Assembly (NCBI RefSeq): GCF_001514305.1
Contig: NZ_KQ949077.1
Span: 343,109 to 407,108, forward strand
Length of the DNA: 64,000 bases
DNA from: Streptomyces dysideae
GTDB lineage: Bacteria > Actinomycetota > Actinomycetes > Streptomycetales > Streptomycetaceae
Reading direction: 5' to 3'
Within the stretch, counting starts at the first letter, position 1; each line of letters starts with the position of its first letter. Of this stretch, positions 53,401-62,931 are shown in pieces. The position numbers were made by a program, and so were the translations under genes. The notes under the pieces are model-generated. The model made no database searches. It saw only the letters and a program-made list of their open reading frames with translations, and was not told where the DNA came from.

Positions 53401-53881
53401 CCTGGAAGTCGCCGCGCACGCCGGCGGCCATGTCCCGCCGAGCCTCATACACGCCCAGGCCTATCCACACGTACTGGCGAGGACCGCGCCCTACTACTCC
53501 TTCGTCCTCACCGACTGGGCCCCGCAGCGGCTGGGCCGGTCCGCCGACACCGTCCTCGATCTGACGGACCGGCTGATCCTGTGCTGCGGCAACGACGGCT
53601 GGTTCCTCGACGCCGCGTGGCGAGTGCTCGACGGGCTGCGCGGCGGCGGCCACCGGCGCCTCGCGGACGAGGCGGTCGTCGTGGTGACCGAGATCGAGGG
53701 CCGCACGGGCCGCCCCGTGCCGGACGACCTCCCCGCCCGCTTCGACGTCGCTGCCGGTCAAGTGATCGCCGTGCCCTTCGGCAGGTGGCTGTGGTCCGCG
53801 GACTTCCGTCAGCCGGCCCGGCTGCGGACGCCGACGCTGAACGCGTTCCTGGACCTGGCCGAGCTGGTAGTGGCTGGCTGA
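50474..53881 (+). CDS. SAV_2336-type vWA protein fused to degenerate kinase and degenerate ParA/MinD-like domains
   Basis: A 1135-residue giant protein. Residues ~1-480 are the SAV_2336-type N-terminal region with a vWA domain; its metal site is atypical (D190-D-G-L-S194 in [12 protein letters not shown] instead of DxSxS). Residues ~560-830 are a kinase fold: the VAIK lysine is Arg (RAMVRTP) and HRD is PAD, but Asp705, Asn710 and Asp722 remain ([21 protein letters not shown]). After a Pro/Ser linker, residues ~890-1135 resemble the ESX-type MinD/ParA domain, but Walker A is NGRATTT (Arg908 where Lys belongs). Probably a scaffold or sensor for the MoxR system. Confidence 0.85.
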   Translation: MTEAGGGGRLGELLRVLAASGQELDADQVLDVLWLARRMPGGADAPLARHARPTPAVPPEPPTAEPGETGPERPAPPPGADDPDLPDLTAHALYSDARPDPEPAPVPEIRLRQGPEAGKALPVRIPEDKALVGELELGRALRPLRRRLASPHRLEIDEERTAAELAETRLPDVVQRPVQERWLHLVLLVDDGLSMLLWHRLAAELRTLLERLGAFATTRVLGLDARDATEPRLRARPFRPDSPPVPLSTVGDPSGRTLVLVVSDGMGAAWRSGALHTLLTAWAARGPAALLHALPPDLWESSGIHAERWQATTRRIGGANTSWQIADPVLPPGLASFDGVPVPVLAPTATALRDWAHLLASPGATVELPLLALPSAYGTAAVASRGPDGAQHFRDAATPEAYRLAAHLAAVSPLTVPVMRLVQTAVPWRARTSHLAEVFLGGLMRPHAAPVPGPLPAKHQVFDFTAASRAVLLDAVPQSELLRTSRTIGRRLEQLAGNSPDFPAWLAHPDGSARLPGSHRPFTSVERKLLSRFGVSFDSGLHGLQRGGLGQSAGSADGWGRLTADDPRYLGPYRLRVRRRLRWMVEYDGLDAENGSRAMVRTPRRDVSADGAELLAVEAEALRRLGGQYAPALLGTGFGRRPPWLASAPIEDDHTSPAPPRLAELFNQAHTTGTAPFDKLTGLLVGWHLASALALCHLHGIVPADLSAENIFVLRRSVVIADLSDCALDGRYAGAGPVPAPEDNVRALGDLLQLVSSKAGLELHWRVPGQPDGMHLWQGDTWARLRHVVLRCLDPDPAVRPTAGEVADVLAKYVAQSRAERTPSPSSPSSAPPPSPARTRPSVRVPLALPPAAPPADTAARPLRRPRFTTSRRERDAQLERLRTPLRHARRITLVGAYHYGGRVYNGRATTTMMLGSLLAAVRGEPVLALDGADDEGALDAFLTHRNPATVRDLANLPTDPTYEEVRARTTRLATGLEVAAHAGGHVPPSLIHAQAYPHVLARTAPYYSFVLTDWAPQRLGRSADTVLDLTDRLILCCGNDGWFLDAAWRVLDGLRGGGHRRLADEAVVVVTEIEGRTGRPVPDDLPARFDVAAGQVIAVPFGRWLWSADFRQPARLRTPTLNAFLDLAELVVAG

Positions 53882-53885
53882 AGCA

Positions 53886-53926
53886 CACTGATCCCCGGGC
53901 CGCTGCGCGCGGTCCGGGGATCAGTG
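53886..53926. terminator. Bidirectional hairpin between the VMAP operon and mdh
   Basis: Perfect 13-base arms cactgatccccgg (53886-53898) and ccggggatcagtg (53914-53926) with a 15-base loop, in the 73-base gap between convergent stops. Confidence 0.85.
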
Positions 53927-53954
53927 AACGGAAGGTGGATGGAAGCGGACGGAC

Positions 53955-55037
<1,083 letters not shown>

Positions 55038-55106
55038 TCAGGCTATCGCGCATCCGGGATGACGGACGGCCGGGTCCGTGTGGCCCGGCCCACAGACCCA
55101 CGAAAG

Positions 55107-55150
55107 GGCGGCCGCCCGTGTCCGGGAGAGGGGGGACACGGGCGGCCGCC
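55107..55150. terminator. Long hairpin in the mdh upstream gap
   Basis: Perfect 17-base arms ggcggccgcccgtgtcc (55107-55123) and ggacacgggcggccgcc (55134-55150) with a 10-base loop. It is 163 bases upstream of mdh and could end transcripts from the minus-strand gene at 55454. Confidence 0.6.
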
Positions 55151-55254
55151 GGGTGGGGGACCGATTGCCGGACTCCCGTGGGGGTACGGTGCGCGTGCCC
55201 TCAGGGCGACCGACTATTCCTGCGGTCCCGGAATTGTTCCTCGCCCCCGCCGCC

Positions 55255-55420
55255 CGCTGGGGGCTGCGCCCCTGCTCCGGCCCTGAAGGGGCCTTGTCCT
55301 CAAACGCCGGACGGGCTGGACGGCGCGGGCCAGGCCCCGGCCGAGCCGTACACCCTCTCCCGACGGTAAACAGGTGGTGGGTGGGCACAGGCCGGGGGTC
55401 CAGGGGGCGAAGCCCCCTGG
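55255..55420. repeat. Interspersed Streptomyces-type repeats in the 509-base gap 54945-55453
   Basis: The block gctgcgcccctgctccgg, then ggccttgtcctcaaacgccg and gacgggctgga, resembles an intergenic repeat I recall as very common across Streptomyces. A second hairpin, ccagggggc-gaa-gccccctgg (55400-55420), resembles another widespread stem-loop just after the 3' end of the DUF2690 gene. I see no gene in this gap. Confidence 0.5.
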
Positions 55421-55453
55421 GGACGCGAACCCCCACCCACCCCCAGCGCCTGA

Positions 55454-56677
55454 CTACTTCGTGCACCCCTTCTGCCCCGCCGCCAGCGTCGCGCACGCCG
55501 TCGCCTCGGTCGCGTCCTTCACAGCCACCATCGGCGTGTACGCGATCGTGTCACCGGCCGTCGTGATCGTGCCGGTCTCTTCGGCCTTGCCGACCGTGAC
55601 CACGACCTCATCCCCCTGCGCAGCCTGCGTGATACGCCCCCACGCCGCCCCACAGGTCTCGCTGTACCGAACCTCGACCACCGTCGCCCCGACGGTCGCC
55701 GACTGCGCCGTAGTGACCAGGTCGCCGCTGCAGCCCATGCTCTCCGCATCCTTACCGGCGCAGGAGTCACCGCTGCACTTCACCCCGGCCGGCAGGTCAG
55801 GATTGGTGGTCGCCGTGGGAGACGGTGACGCGGCAGTGTCGTCGGTCTTCTTCTTGCCACCGCCCTGCGTGAGCACATACACACCGGCGATCACCACGAG
55901 CACGCTCACGACACCCGCCAGGAACATCGCCAACCGACGCTTCCCCCGGGCCCCTCCGGAGGAGGACCCACCGTCACCCGGGCGAGGCCCCTGCGGAGGT
56001 TCGCCATAGGACCCAGGGCCCGGTACGGCCGACGGCGCCGAGCCAGGCGTACCGGAAGCACCCGCAGCACCCGCAGCACCCGCAGCACCCGGGCCTCGGT
56101 ACCCGGCCACTCCCCACGAGTTACCCCCGGACCCAGCCCCAGACCCGGAACCGGAACCGCCCCCGGACGACGCCCCACTCTCCCGAACCTCACCAATCGC
56201 ATCCCGCACCTCAGGAGCCGTCGGCTGCGGCGGCACCGTAGGTGCCACCCCCGCCGGCCCCGCCACCCCCGGCGTCGCCGTCGCGCTGCCGCTCTTGCGG
56301 GCCGTCTTGCTCCCCTTGGCGTTCCCCGGCGGCGCCCCGAACTCGCCCAGCGCGGCGCGCGCCTGGGAGATCCGGATCGCCTCCATGGTCATGTCGTGCC
56401 GCATCTCCGACCGGCTCCACGCCCGTTCGGCGAGCTCCCACATGGTGGTCAAGTGGATCGGGTTGGTACCCGTGACCTCGGCCAGGGCGACGATCGCACC
56501 CTTCGGCGCGAGCAGGCGCCCGTTCAGATACCGCTCCCAGGACGTCTTGCTGTAGCCCGTGCGGTCGGCCACCGCCGCGATGCTCAGGCCACTGCGGTCC
56601 ACGAGCCGACGCAACTGGCTCGCGAACTCCCTGACCTGCGGATCCAGTTCATCCGGCAAGGCCCTCCAACGAGGCAT
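55454..56677 (-). CDS. HTH protein with membrane helix and extracellular DUF2690 domain
   Basis: A 407-residue membrane-spanning protein. Residues ~1-75 hold an XRE-like HTH (QLRRLVDRSGLSIAAVADRTGYSKTSWERYLNGRLLAP). A long Gly/Ser/Ala/Pro linker follows, then a single membrane helix (LAMFLAGVVSVLVVIAGVYVLT). The external domain with CSGDSCAGKDAESMGCSGDLVTTA and YSETCGAAWGRI matches DUF2690. The layout suggests a DNA-binding domain tied to an external sensor. The linker contains 9-base repeats (GAAGAAGAAG). It is paralogous in its N-terminus to the protein at 57021. Confidence 0.85.
   Translation of the reverse strand: MPRWRALPDELDPQVREFASQLRRLVDRSGLSIAAVADRTGYSKTSWERYLNGRLLAPKGAIVALAEVTGTNPIHLTTMWELAERAWSRSEMRHDMTMEAIRISQARAALGEFGAPPGNAKGSKTARKSGSATATPGVAGPAGVAPTVPPQPTAPEVRDAIGEVRESGASSGGGSGSGSGAGSGGNSWGVAGYRGPGAAGAAGAAGASGTPGSAPSAVPGPGSYGEPPQGPRPGDGGSSSGGARGKRRLAMFLAGVVSVLVVIAGVYVLTQGGGKKKTDDTAASPSPTATTNPDLPAGVKCSGDSCAGKDAESMGCSGDLVTTAQSATVGATVVEVRYSETCGAAWGRITQAAQGDEVVVTVGKAEETGTITTAGDTIAYTPMVAVKDATEATACATLAAGQKGCTK
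56058..56093. repeat. In-frame 9-base tandem repeats in the HTH-DUF2690 linker
   Basis: Four units of gcacccgca (last one varied) encode the AGA-type tripeptide run in the linker; copy change keeps the frame. Confidence 0.85.
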
Positions 56678-57020
56678 TACTTCCCCCCTCTTCCCCCCGG
56701 TTCGTGCTGGTTCGTTCTCCGCGTCCCCCCGCGCGGTGGCGCCCTCCGCCGAGTCCCCGTTCTGGCTACCCACAGGGATGCGCCCGCTAAGGATCTCAGT
56801 TCCCGGGGTGGGGGCGCACGGGAGCATTCGGGCCCGGTGGCCATGCACCGTTGCACGCTCACGAGGCCTCGGTCCAGTGGGACGTCCCGGACCGTCCCAA
56901 TTGCTCACGCTATCCCGCTTGTTGAACGACTTCGTTGCAAATCCGCAAACTTGTCAACACGTCGAAACACAGAAAGCACATGGATCATCACACAGAGCAC
57001 ACGGGGCGCATGCCGCCTCT
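56678..57020. other. 343-base intergenic region between two HTH-membrane genes
   Basis: No gene is evident. The half nearer 57020 (about 56925-57000) is much lower in GC than the window average, with ttgttgaacgacttcgttgc and a TGTTGA...TCAACA inverted repeat. It is the likely promoter/operator of the gene starting at 56677. Confidence 0.45.
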
Positions 57021-57509
57021 TCACCCCAGCGCGAGCGCCCCTGTCAGCGCCGTCAACACCAGCACCACCGCGAGCGCCACGGCGACCATCAGCAGCCGCC
57101 GCGAGGGCGCTGCCGGTCCCTCGGGGGGCGTGTCCCACCAGGGAAGCGTCGGATCATCCTCGTACCCCTCGACCGGCCCCTCGGCAGCCCCCACACCCTC
57201 GCCCGGCCCTTCCGACCCCTCCGGTTTCGGCGGGCGCGGCCACGCCTGGACCGCCAGCTCCCACCGCACGCCGAAACGTTCCGCGTCCTCCCCCGCCAGC
57301 CCGGCCACCCGGCACAGCGCGGCGACGGCCTGCCGTGGCGGGGGCTGGGTGGCGTTGAGGTAACGCTGCCAGGAGGACTTGCTGTACGCGGTGCGCGCGC
57401 CGAGTGCGACCAGGCTGAGGCCCGTACCGTCCTTGAGCTGCCGCAACTGCTCCACGAAGTGCCGCACCTCCGGCGGCAGATCATCCGGCAGCGGCTGCCA
57501 GGCGCCCAT
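57021..57509 (-). CDS. HTH protein with C-terminal membrane helix
   Basis: A 162-residue protein paralogous to the N-terminal part of the upstream-numbered neighbour. Both begin with a W-x2-LPD-x-L-x2-EVR/QVR-type segment and an HTH ending YSKxSWxRYLN (here LVALGARTAYSKSSWQRYLNATQPPP). A Pro/Glu-rich linker follows, then one membrane helix at the very C-terminus (LLMVAVALAVVLVLTALTGALAL), with no external domain. It may be a truncated or tail-anchored version of the HTH sensor. Confidence 0.8.
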   Translation of the reverse strand: MGAWQPLPDDLPPEVRHFVEQLRQLKDGTGLSLVALGARTAYSKSSWQRYLNATQPPPRQAVAALCRVAGLAGEDAERFGVRWELAVQAWPRPPKPEGSEGPGEGVGAAEGPVEGYEDDPTLPWWDTPPEGPAAPSRRLLMVAVALAVVLVLTALTGALALG

Positions 57510-57745
57510 CGCTCACCTCCACGGCGTCCCTCGCGTTGCCCGGTCCGATCGAGTGACGATGCGGGATGGCGGAATGGTTCCCGACGTGGCGGAACGGTCA
57601 CTTCCGTGCCACAGCGTTCTGACAGGCGTTGAACAGCCACTTCCGCCTACGGGAGGTTGGACGTGCACGGCGGCCCGTCCGTACTCGGGGGAGAGGACGG
57701 GCCGCCGTCGCGCTGCTGGTCGCCGCTATTCGCTGTCAGCCGCCC

Positions 57746-58216
57746 CTAGTCGCTGCTGACCGTGAAGTGCAGCGTGTCCTTCAGGAACGGGATCTCCAGC
57801 CAGGGGTTCGGCTGCGCCATCATCGACAGCAGGACGATCGCGCTGCCCAGCACGCCGTACGTGAGGATGTCCGTGAAGCGGGAGCGCACCGCGAGCATGC
57901 CGACGTCCGGCAGCAGCCAGCGCAGTACCGCGCCGGTCAGGAGCGCGGCGCCGACCAGCAGCGTGCCGTAGCGGAACACGTCGAGCGCGGTGATCAGCAG
58001 GCCGACGCCGACCAAGCCCAGCACGGAGAGGATCGGCCACTGCCGGGCGGGCGCGGGGGCGGCGCCGGACGCGGCCCGGCCGCCGCCCTCGGGGCGTGCG
58101 GTGTCCCGCGTGAAACGGGGGAAGCGGCGGGTCGTGCGGCGCGGCCTGCCCTCGGCGTCGGGGGCGCTGACCGCGTCCCGCACCTCAGCCTCTTCCGGGT
58201 TTCTGTCAGCCTGCAC
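57746..58216 (-). CDS. DUF3017 membrane protein
   Basis: A 156-residue protein with an acidic/basic N-terminal ~60 residues and about three membrane helices (WPILSVLGLVGVGLLITALDV, YGTLLVGAALLTGAVLRWLLPD, ILTYGVLGSAIVLLSMM). The DVGMLAVRSRFTDILTYGVLG block is the DUF3017 signature, a family found next to folD in actinobacteria. The start is GTG 58216, inside the second copy of a 40-base duplication; the ancestral start at 58256 is now out of frame. Confidence 0.85.
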   Translation of the reverse strand: MQADRNPEEAEVRDAVSAPDAEGRPRRTTRRFPRFTRDTARPEGGGRAASGAAPAPARQWPILSVLGLVGVGLLITALDVFRYGTLLVGAALLTGAVLRWLLPDVGMLAVRSRFTDILTYGVLGSAIVLLSMMAQPNPWLEIPFLKDTLHFTVSSD

Positions 58217-58260
58217 TACGCACCCCAGCCTCTTCCGGATTGCTCTCAGCCTGCACTGCG
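58181..58260. repeat. 40-base tandem duplication at the folD/DUF3017 junction
   Basis: Two copies, 58181-58220 and 58221-58260, differ at five positions. Each contains cagcctcttccgg and tcagcctgcact. The unit length is not a multiple of three. Confidence 0.85.
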
Positions 58261-59100
58261 CTCCGCCGCCTCGACCACGTTGGCCAGCAGCTGCGCCCGG
58301 GTCATCGGGCCCACGCCGCCGGGGTTCGGGGAGATCCAGCCGGCCACCTCGGCGACGTCCGGGTGGACGTCGCCCACGACCTTGCCCTCGGCGCTGCGCG
58401 AGACACCGACGTCGAGGACGGCCGCGCCCGGCTTGACGTCCTCGGCGCGGATCAGGTGCGCGGAACCGGCCGCGGCGACGATGATGTCCGCGCGCTTCAG
58501 GTGGGCGGCCAGGTCACGCGTCCCCGTGTGGCACTGGGTCACCGTGGCGTTCTCGCTGCGGCGGGTGAGCAGCAGGGGCATCGGGCGGCCGATGGTCACA
58601 CCGCGGCCGACGACCACGACCTCGGCGCCCTTGATCTCCACGCCGTAGCGACGCAGGAGCGTGAGCACGGCGTTCGGGGTGCAGGGGAGCGGGGCCGGCT
58701 CGTTCAGGACCAGGCGGCCGAGGTTCATCGGGTGCAGGCCGTCCGCGTCCTTGTCGGGGTCCATCAGCTCGAGGATGCGGTTCTCGTCGATGCCCTTGGG
58801 GAGCGGCAGCTGGACGATGTAGCCGGTGCAGGCCGGGTCCTGGTTCAGTTCGCGTACGACCGCCTCGATCTCCTCCTGCGTGGCCGTGGCCGGAAGTTCG
58901 CGCTGGATGGAGGCGATGCCGACCTGGGCGCAGTCGCGGTGCTTGCCGGCGACGTACTTCTGGCTGCCGGGGTCCTCCCCGACCAGGATCGTGCCGAGGC
59001 CGGGCGTGACGCCCCTCTCCTTCAGCGCCGCCACGCGGGCGGTCAGGTCGGACTTGATCGCGGCTGCGGTGGCCTTGCCATCGAGAATCTGGGCGGTCAT
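58246..59100 (-). CDS. folD: Methylenetetrahydrofolate dehydrogenase / methenyl-THF cyclohydrolase
   Basis: A 284-residue bifunctional folate enzyme. Signatures: [24 protein letters not shown] with the catalytic Tyr-x3-Lys, [30 protein letters not shown] and the terminal [18 protein letters not shown]. It supplies 10-formyl-THF, linking with glyA elsewhere in the window. ATG 59100 is chosen; an ATG three codons earlier is possible. Despite the shared pathway I see no ZTP riboswitch here. It is followed by DUF3017 in the same direction. Confidence 0.96.
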   Translation of the reverse strand: MTAQILDGKATAAAIKSDLTARVAALKERGVTPGLGTILVGEDPGSQKYVAGKHRDCAQVGIASIQRELPATATQEEIEAVVRELNQDPACTGYIVQLPLPKGIDENRILELMDPDKDADGLHPMNLGRLVLNEPAPLPCTPNAVLTLLRRYGVEIKGAEVVVVGRGVTIGRPMPLLLTRRSENATVTQCHTGTRDLAAHLKRADIIVAAAGSAHLIRAEDVKPGAAVLDVGVSRSAEGKVVGDVHPDVAEVAGWISPNPGGVGPMTRAQLLANVVEAAERSAG

Positions 59101-59356
59101 GGGCCCCATCCTCGCGGATGACCGGGTCCCGGTTCCAATCCGGGTGTCCGAATCCCGGCTCCCTTCGGCCTGACAAGATCCCGAAGATTGCATCTGCACA
59201 ACGGCTCCCGTCGCAGACTGGACAAAATCACATCGCACCTAGAACGATGAACGGCGCAGTTTCGCGGATCGCGTTCGGGGGGCAAACCGTCCAAACAGTG
59301 AAGTTCCTCCGTGCAATGCCGCATCGTCCCCGCATTTGCAACGGAGGAATCCAGCC

Positions 59357-60049
59357 ATGAGTTTCGGCTCACCCAACCAACCTTACGGTCAGCCGCAGGA
59401 CCCGCAGCAGGGCTACGGTTACCCCCAGCAGGGACAGCCCGCCTACCCGCAGCCAGGGCAGCCCGGTTACGGCTACCCGCAGGCCCCGCAGGGCGTGCCG
59501 CCGCAGGGGGGCTATGGCTATCCGCAGCAGCCGGGTTACCCGGGCGGTCCGGGCGTTCCTCCCCGCGTCGCTTCCATGGGCCGCCGCTTCGGTGCCCGAC
59601 TGATCGACAGCGTCGCCTTCATCGTCATCTACATCATCCTCGGCGCCATCGGCGTCGCAGGCTCCTTCAGCGCGATCGAGGACTGCGACCCGAACGCGGC
59701 CGACTACAACACCTGCGTCAACGATGCCAGCGGCAGCATCGTGGCCTCGATGGGCGCCGTGATCGGCGTCTTCGCGATCATCGGCCTGCTGTACGAATGG
59801 CTCATGGTCGGCCTGGTGGGCGCCACTCTGGGCAAGATGGCCGTCGGCATCCGGGTCGTAAAGGCCGACACCGGTCTGAAGCCCGGCCTGGGCTCCTCGT
59901 TCATCCGCTGGATCATCCCGATCGTCGGCAGCCTCGCCTGCGGCATCGGCCAGCTCCTCGTCTACCTGTCCCCGTTCTGGGACAAATCGGGCCGCCAGCA
60001 GGGGTGGCACGACAAGGCCGCGAGCACGATGGTCATCCAGAAGAACTGA
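59357..60049 (+). CDS. RDD-family membrane protein with Pro/Gln/Gly-rich N-terminus
   Basis: A 230-residue protein. The first ~70 residues are repeats of [12 protein letters not shown] units, a disordered cytoplasmic tail. The RDD domain follows: [22 protein letters not shown] with the Arg-Asp pair, a central helix ([38 protein letters not shown]) and [11 protein letters not shown] at the end. RDD proteins are linked to transport or membrane organisation; function here is unknown. ATG 59357 has GGAGG upstream. Confidence 0.9.
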   Translation: MSFGSPNQPYGQPQDPQQGYGYPQQGQPAYPQPGQPGYGYPQAPQGVPPQGGYGYPQQPGYPGGPGVPPRVASMGRRFGARLIDSVAFIVIYIILGAIGVAGSFSAIEDCDPNAADYNTCVNDASGSIVASMGAVIGVFAIIGLLYEWLMVGLVGATLGKMAVGIRVVKADTGLKPGLGSSFIRWIIPIVGSLACGIGQLLVYLSPFWDKSGRQQGWHDKAASTMVIQKN

Positions 60050-60727
60050 CCGGACACAGCGGCAGCTTCGCGCCCATCACATCCGAGGGCTACGGCGACC
60101 CGAACAACCGTTCCTCAGGACTGAGCGGGAGTGTGTCCTGTTGCCAGGACCCGTGCTCAGCCGAACGCCCCGAACGGTGTTGGGCGTTCTGGTCCACCGC
60201 GTTCTCGCCGCGTCCGGCGCCGACGGATCGTGTCCGTGGTCCGGGGATGCGGGGGCGGTTTCCCTCACACCCTGGGGAGCCCGGTCGGGCCTGGACGGTC
60301 CGATGCCCGCACCCATCGCTCTGGTGGGTGCGGGGCGGTGCCGTCCGTCGCCGGATCGGGTGCCCCAGGGCGCGCCTGCCGATCGCCACGGCGGCCGCGT
60401 CGTGGCGGGAAGCGCGCTACAACTCAGCACTCGGCGAGCCGTTCCAACCCCCGCCGGCCCGGTCGCGGCACGGTGGAGGTCATGCACCCACAGGGGGGTG
60501 GCAGGACCAGCGGCCTCCGGCCCGCTCGGGGGAGGGCCGGAGGCCGCTTCCGGGCGCACAGCGCGCGCACGCTTTCCGGCGCCGATGCCACCTTCGCTCA
60601 CGAACTCTTCACAGACGCGCCGTATCAGGCAGAATGATTAGTGCTCGTTCAACAACGTCCCTTACTCTCCCCTTCGTCGGACCTGGGGCTGCGCCCCTTT
60701 GGCGTCGTAGGAGGAGGGGACGACTCC
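60050..60727. other. 678-base region without a supported gene
   Basis: Several overlapping frames are open but all have Arg/Pro/Ser-rich shadow composition. The clearest structure is a hairpin with perfect 10-base arms, cccgcaccca (60306-60315) and tgggtgcggg (60325-60334). Around 60630-60660 the sequence is AT-richer (aatgattagtgctcgttcaa), a probable promoter for the FHA-kinase operon. Confidence 0.45.
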
Positions 60728-61468
60728 ATGTACAGCGTCATCGTCGTACCACCGATGTGCGGCAACGCGGACGGGCAGTTGAGAATCGGCGCCGGCGAAC
60801 GGCTGACGTTCGGCAGGGCCGGGACGGACGGCGGGCTCACCATCGACCACGAAGGGGTGCCCCGGGTCGCCGGCGAGATCACCGCGCACCGGAACTTCTG
60901 GCTGCTGAGCAACCTCAGCGAGGACCAGACCTACGTCGTGGACAACCCGGAGGGCGCGGGCGAGCACATCAAGATCGCGCCGGGCCGCCTGGACGCACCC
61001 GTGCCGTTCGAGTTCTCGCGGGTGGTGCTGCCCGCCGCGGGCGACCTGCTCGCCTTCGACGTCTGGGCGCCACGCCACGCCTTCCGCAGTGTCGAGCGCC
61101 ACGGGCTCTCCGGTGCCCTGACCGCACCGGCGTTCGCCCTCGACCGCACCAAGCGGTACTTCGCGGTCCTGGCCGCGCTGTGCGAACCCCGGCTGCGCGG
61201 CGAGCCGCACGCTCCGCTGCCCGCCGTGGAGCAACTGGTGGACCGGCTGCGGTCCGTGTGGCCCACGGTCAGCCGCTCCGCCGTGTACTGGAACATCGAC
61301 TACCTCGCCGTCAAGCTGCGGCTGCGGCCCGCCCCGGACACCGCGGAGCCCGGTCTGCGCGTCAACGGCAAGAAGGAGTCGCTGGTGTCCCTGGCCCTCC
61401 GCTTCGACCTCATCCGCGAGGAGGACCTCGCGGTGCTCGCCCCGGGCCCGAGCGAGGTAGCGCGATGA
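60728..61468 (+). CDS. FHA domain protein
   Basis: A 246-residue protein. The N-terminal ~100 residues form an FHA-like phosphothreonine-binding fold (RIGAGERLTFGRAGTDGGLTIDHEGVPRVAGEITAHRNFWLLSNLS). The C-terminal half (LDRTKRYFAVLAALCEPRLRGEPHAPLPAVEQLVDRL, then VSRSAVYWNIDYL) looks like a winged-helix-type domain. The ATG has GGAGGAGGGG upstream. It overlaps the kinase gene by ATGA, so it is probably the kinase's substrate or adaptor. Confidence 0.85.
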   Translation: MYSVIVVPPMCGNADGQLRIGAGERLTFGRAGTDGGLTIDHEGVPRVAGEITAHRNFWLLSNLSEDQTYVVDNPEGAGEHIKIAPGRLDAPVPFEFSRVVLPAAGDLLAFDVWAPRHAFRSVERHGLSGALTAPAFALDRTKRYFAVLAALCEPRLRGEPHAPLPAVEQLVDRLRSVWPTVSRSAVYWNIDYLAVKLRLRPAPDTAEPGLRVNGKKESLVSLALRFDLIREEDLAVLAPGPSEVAR

Positions 61469-62799
61469 GCAAGTCGTACGCCGTCCCCGTGCCGAAGGGC
61501 TACCGGGTGGGCGCGTGGGAGATCCGCGCGCCCATCGCGTCCGGCGCCTTCGCCACCGTCTACGCGGCAAAGCACACCGGCGACGAGGACCCGGAACTCC
61601 CCCGCCAGGCGGCGCTGAAGTTCCTGCCCACCGGCACCCGCACCCCGCGCCAGCTGCGCCACCTGCGCGAACTGGCCGACCGCGAGGTGGAGTTGCTGGA
61701 GAAGCTGCGCGCACCGCGCCTGATCCGGATGTACGACACGCTCACGGTCGACGACCCCGGCCACCCCGAACTCGACGGCGCCACCGTCCTCGTACTGGAA
61801 CGCGCCGAGGGCTCCCTGGACGTCGTGCTGGAGCTCACGCCGAAGCCGGAGGCGGGGCCCGCGCTGCTCGCCCAGATCTGCGAGGGCCTGCACCAGCTGC
61901 ATCACGCGGGCTGGGTGCACGGGGACCTGAAGCCCGCCAACGTGCTGCTGCTGAAGGACGGTTCGGTCCGGCTCGCCGACTTCAACATGGCTGCCGAGCT
62001 GCAGGGCACCCACGCCTACGCGCCCGCGTTCGCCACCCCCGACTACACGCCGCCGGAGCTGCTCTGGCCCGAGATCGACGAGCGGGGCACCCGGATCCGC
62101 CCGTCCGCCGACATCTGGGCCTTCGGTGTCCTCGCGCACGTCGTGCTGACGGGGACGTTCCCGCTGCCCGGCGGCACCACGGACGCCCGCTGCGACGCGG
62201 CCATGCGGTATGCGCGGGGCGCCGAGGAGCTGCGTCTCTCACCCGAACTCCCGGAGGCCTGGCGGGAGATCGTGCGGGACTGCCTGGGCCGTACGCACGC
62301 CGACCGCATCACCACCGAGGCCCTGCTGCGCCGCGCGGAGCAGGCCGCGGGCACCGCCCGCTCGGCCCGTCTCCCCCGGCTGCGGCCCCGGCGCTGGCTC
62401 CGGCCGGTCCTGGTCGCGGCAGTCGCAGCGGTGGCCCTGGGAACGGCCACGACGGTGACGTACACCCTCCGCGACGAGGCCCCCGTGGCCGCCGCGCCGC
62501 CCACCTGCGAGAAGCCCGCGGTGTACGAGGACACCAAGTACGGCCGCGGCTACGCGGCGGGCGAGAGCGGCAGCTGGGACTTCATCATCAGGCAGGGGGA
62601 CGGCGGCAGCCAGGTCAGAGAGGCGCAGTGCCTGCTCAGGTACCTGCACGGCATCACGGAAGTCGGCGAGGTGGACGGTGTCTTCGGTCCCATGACACAC
62701 AGCGCGGTGGTCATCTTCCAGAAGCGGGCCGGAATGGACGCGGACGGGGTCGTGGGGCTGAAGACCTGGGCGGCGCTGCGGAAGGCGGAGGAGGTCTGA
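61465..62799 (+). CDS. Ser/Thr protein kinase with external peptidoglycan-binding domain
   Basis: A 444-residue receptor-like kinase. The kinase domain has Lys52 (AALKFLP), the catalytic loop HGDLKPANVLLL with Asp154, and DFN (Asp172-Asn174) in place of DFG. A membrane helix (LRPVLVAAVAAVALGTATTVTY) follows. The outside portion ends in a PG_binding_1-type domain: VREAQCLLRYL, VDGVFGPMTHSAVVIFQKRAGMDADGVVGLKTWAAL. It resembles PASTA kinases in logic but uses a different wall-binding module. It pairs with the upstream FHA protein. Confidence 0.9.
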   Translation: MSKSYAVPVPKGYRVGAWEIRAPIASGAFATVYAAKHTGDEDPELPRQAALKFLPTGTRTPRQLRHLRELADREVELLEKLRAPRLIRMYDTLTVDDPGHPELDGATVLVLERAEGSLDVVLELTPKPEAGPALLAQICEGLHQLHHAGWVHGDLKPANVLLLKDGSVRLADFNMAAELQGTHAYAPAFATPDYTPPELLWPEIDERGTRIRPSADIWAFGVLAHVVLTGTFPLPGGTTDARCDAAMRYARGAEELRLSPELPEAWREIVRDCLGRTHADRITTEALLRRAEQAAGTARSARLPRLRPRRWLRPVLVAAVAAVALGTATTVTYTLRDEAPVAAAPPTCEKPAVYEDTKYGRGYAAGESGSWDFIIRQGDGGSQVREAQCLLRYLHGITEVGEVDGVFGPMTHSAVVIFQKRAGMDADGVVGLKTWAALRKAEEV

Positions 62800-62931
62800 T
62801 CTCCTGACCGCCACTGTGGCGCAGGTGGGGTGTGCGGGGGAACCTGGAACCTTTCAGGTTCCCCTGGTGATCGCTTCCGGCCGGCATCGTCCCGGAAGCA
62901 ACCGCACCACCTCACCAACGGGGAGAACACC

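Noticed and set aside
59110..59165. tRNA-like 3' segment (ggttccaatcc, tgtccgaatcccggctcc) upstream of folD
   Set aside because: The T-arm-like pieces do not pair with an acceptor or anticodon arm nearby on either strand, so neither a tRNA nor an attachment site is supported.
60077..60641. Several 100-175-codon frames on both strands between the RDD and FHA genes
   Set aside because: All overlap each other and have Arg/Pro/Ser-biased composition, with no signal peptide, domain or ribosome-binding site.
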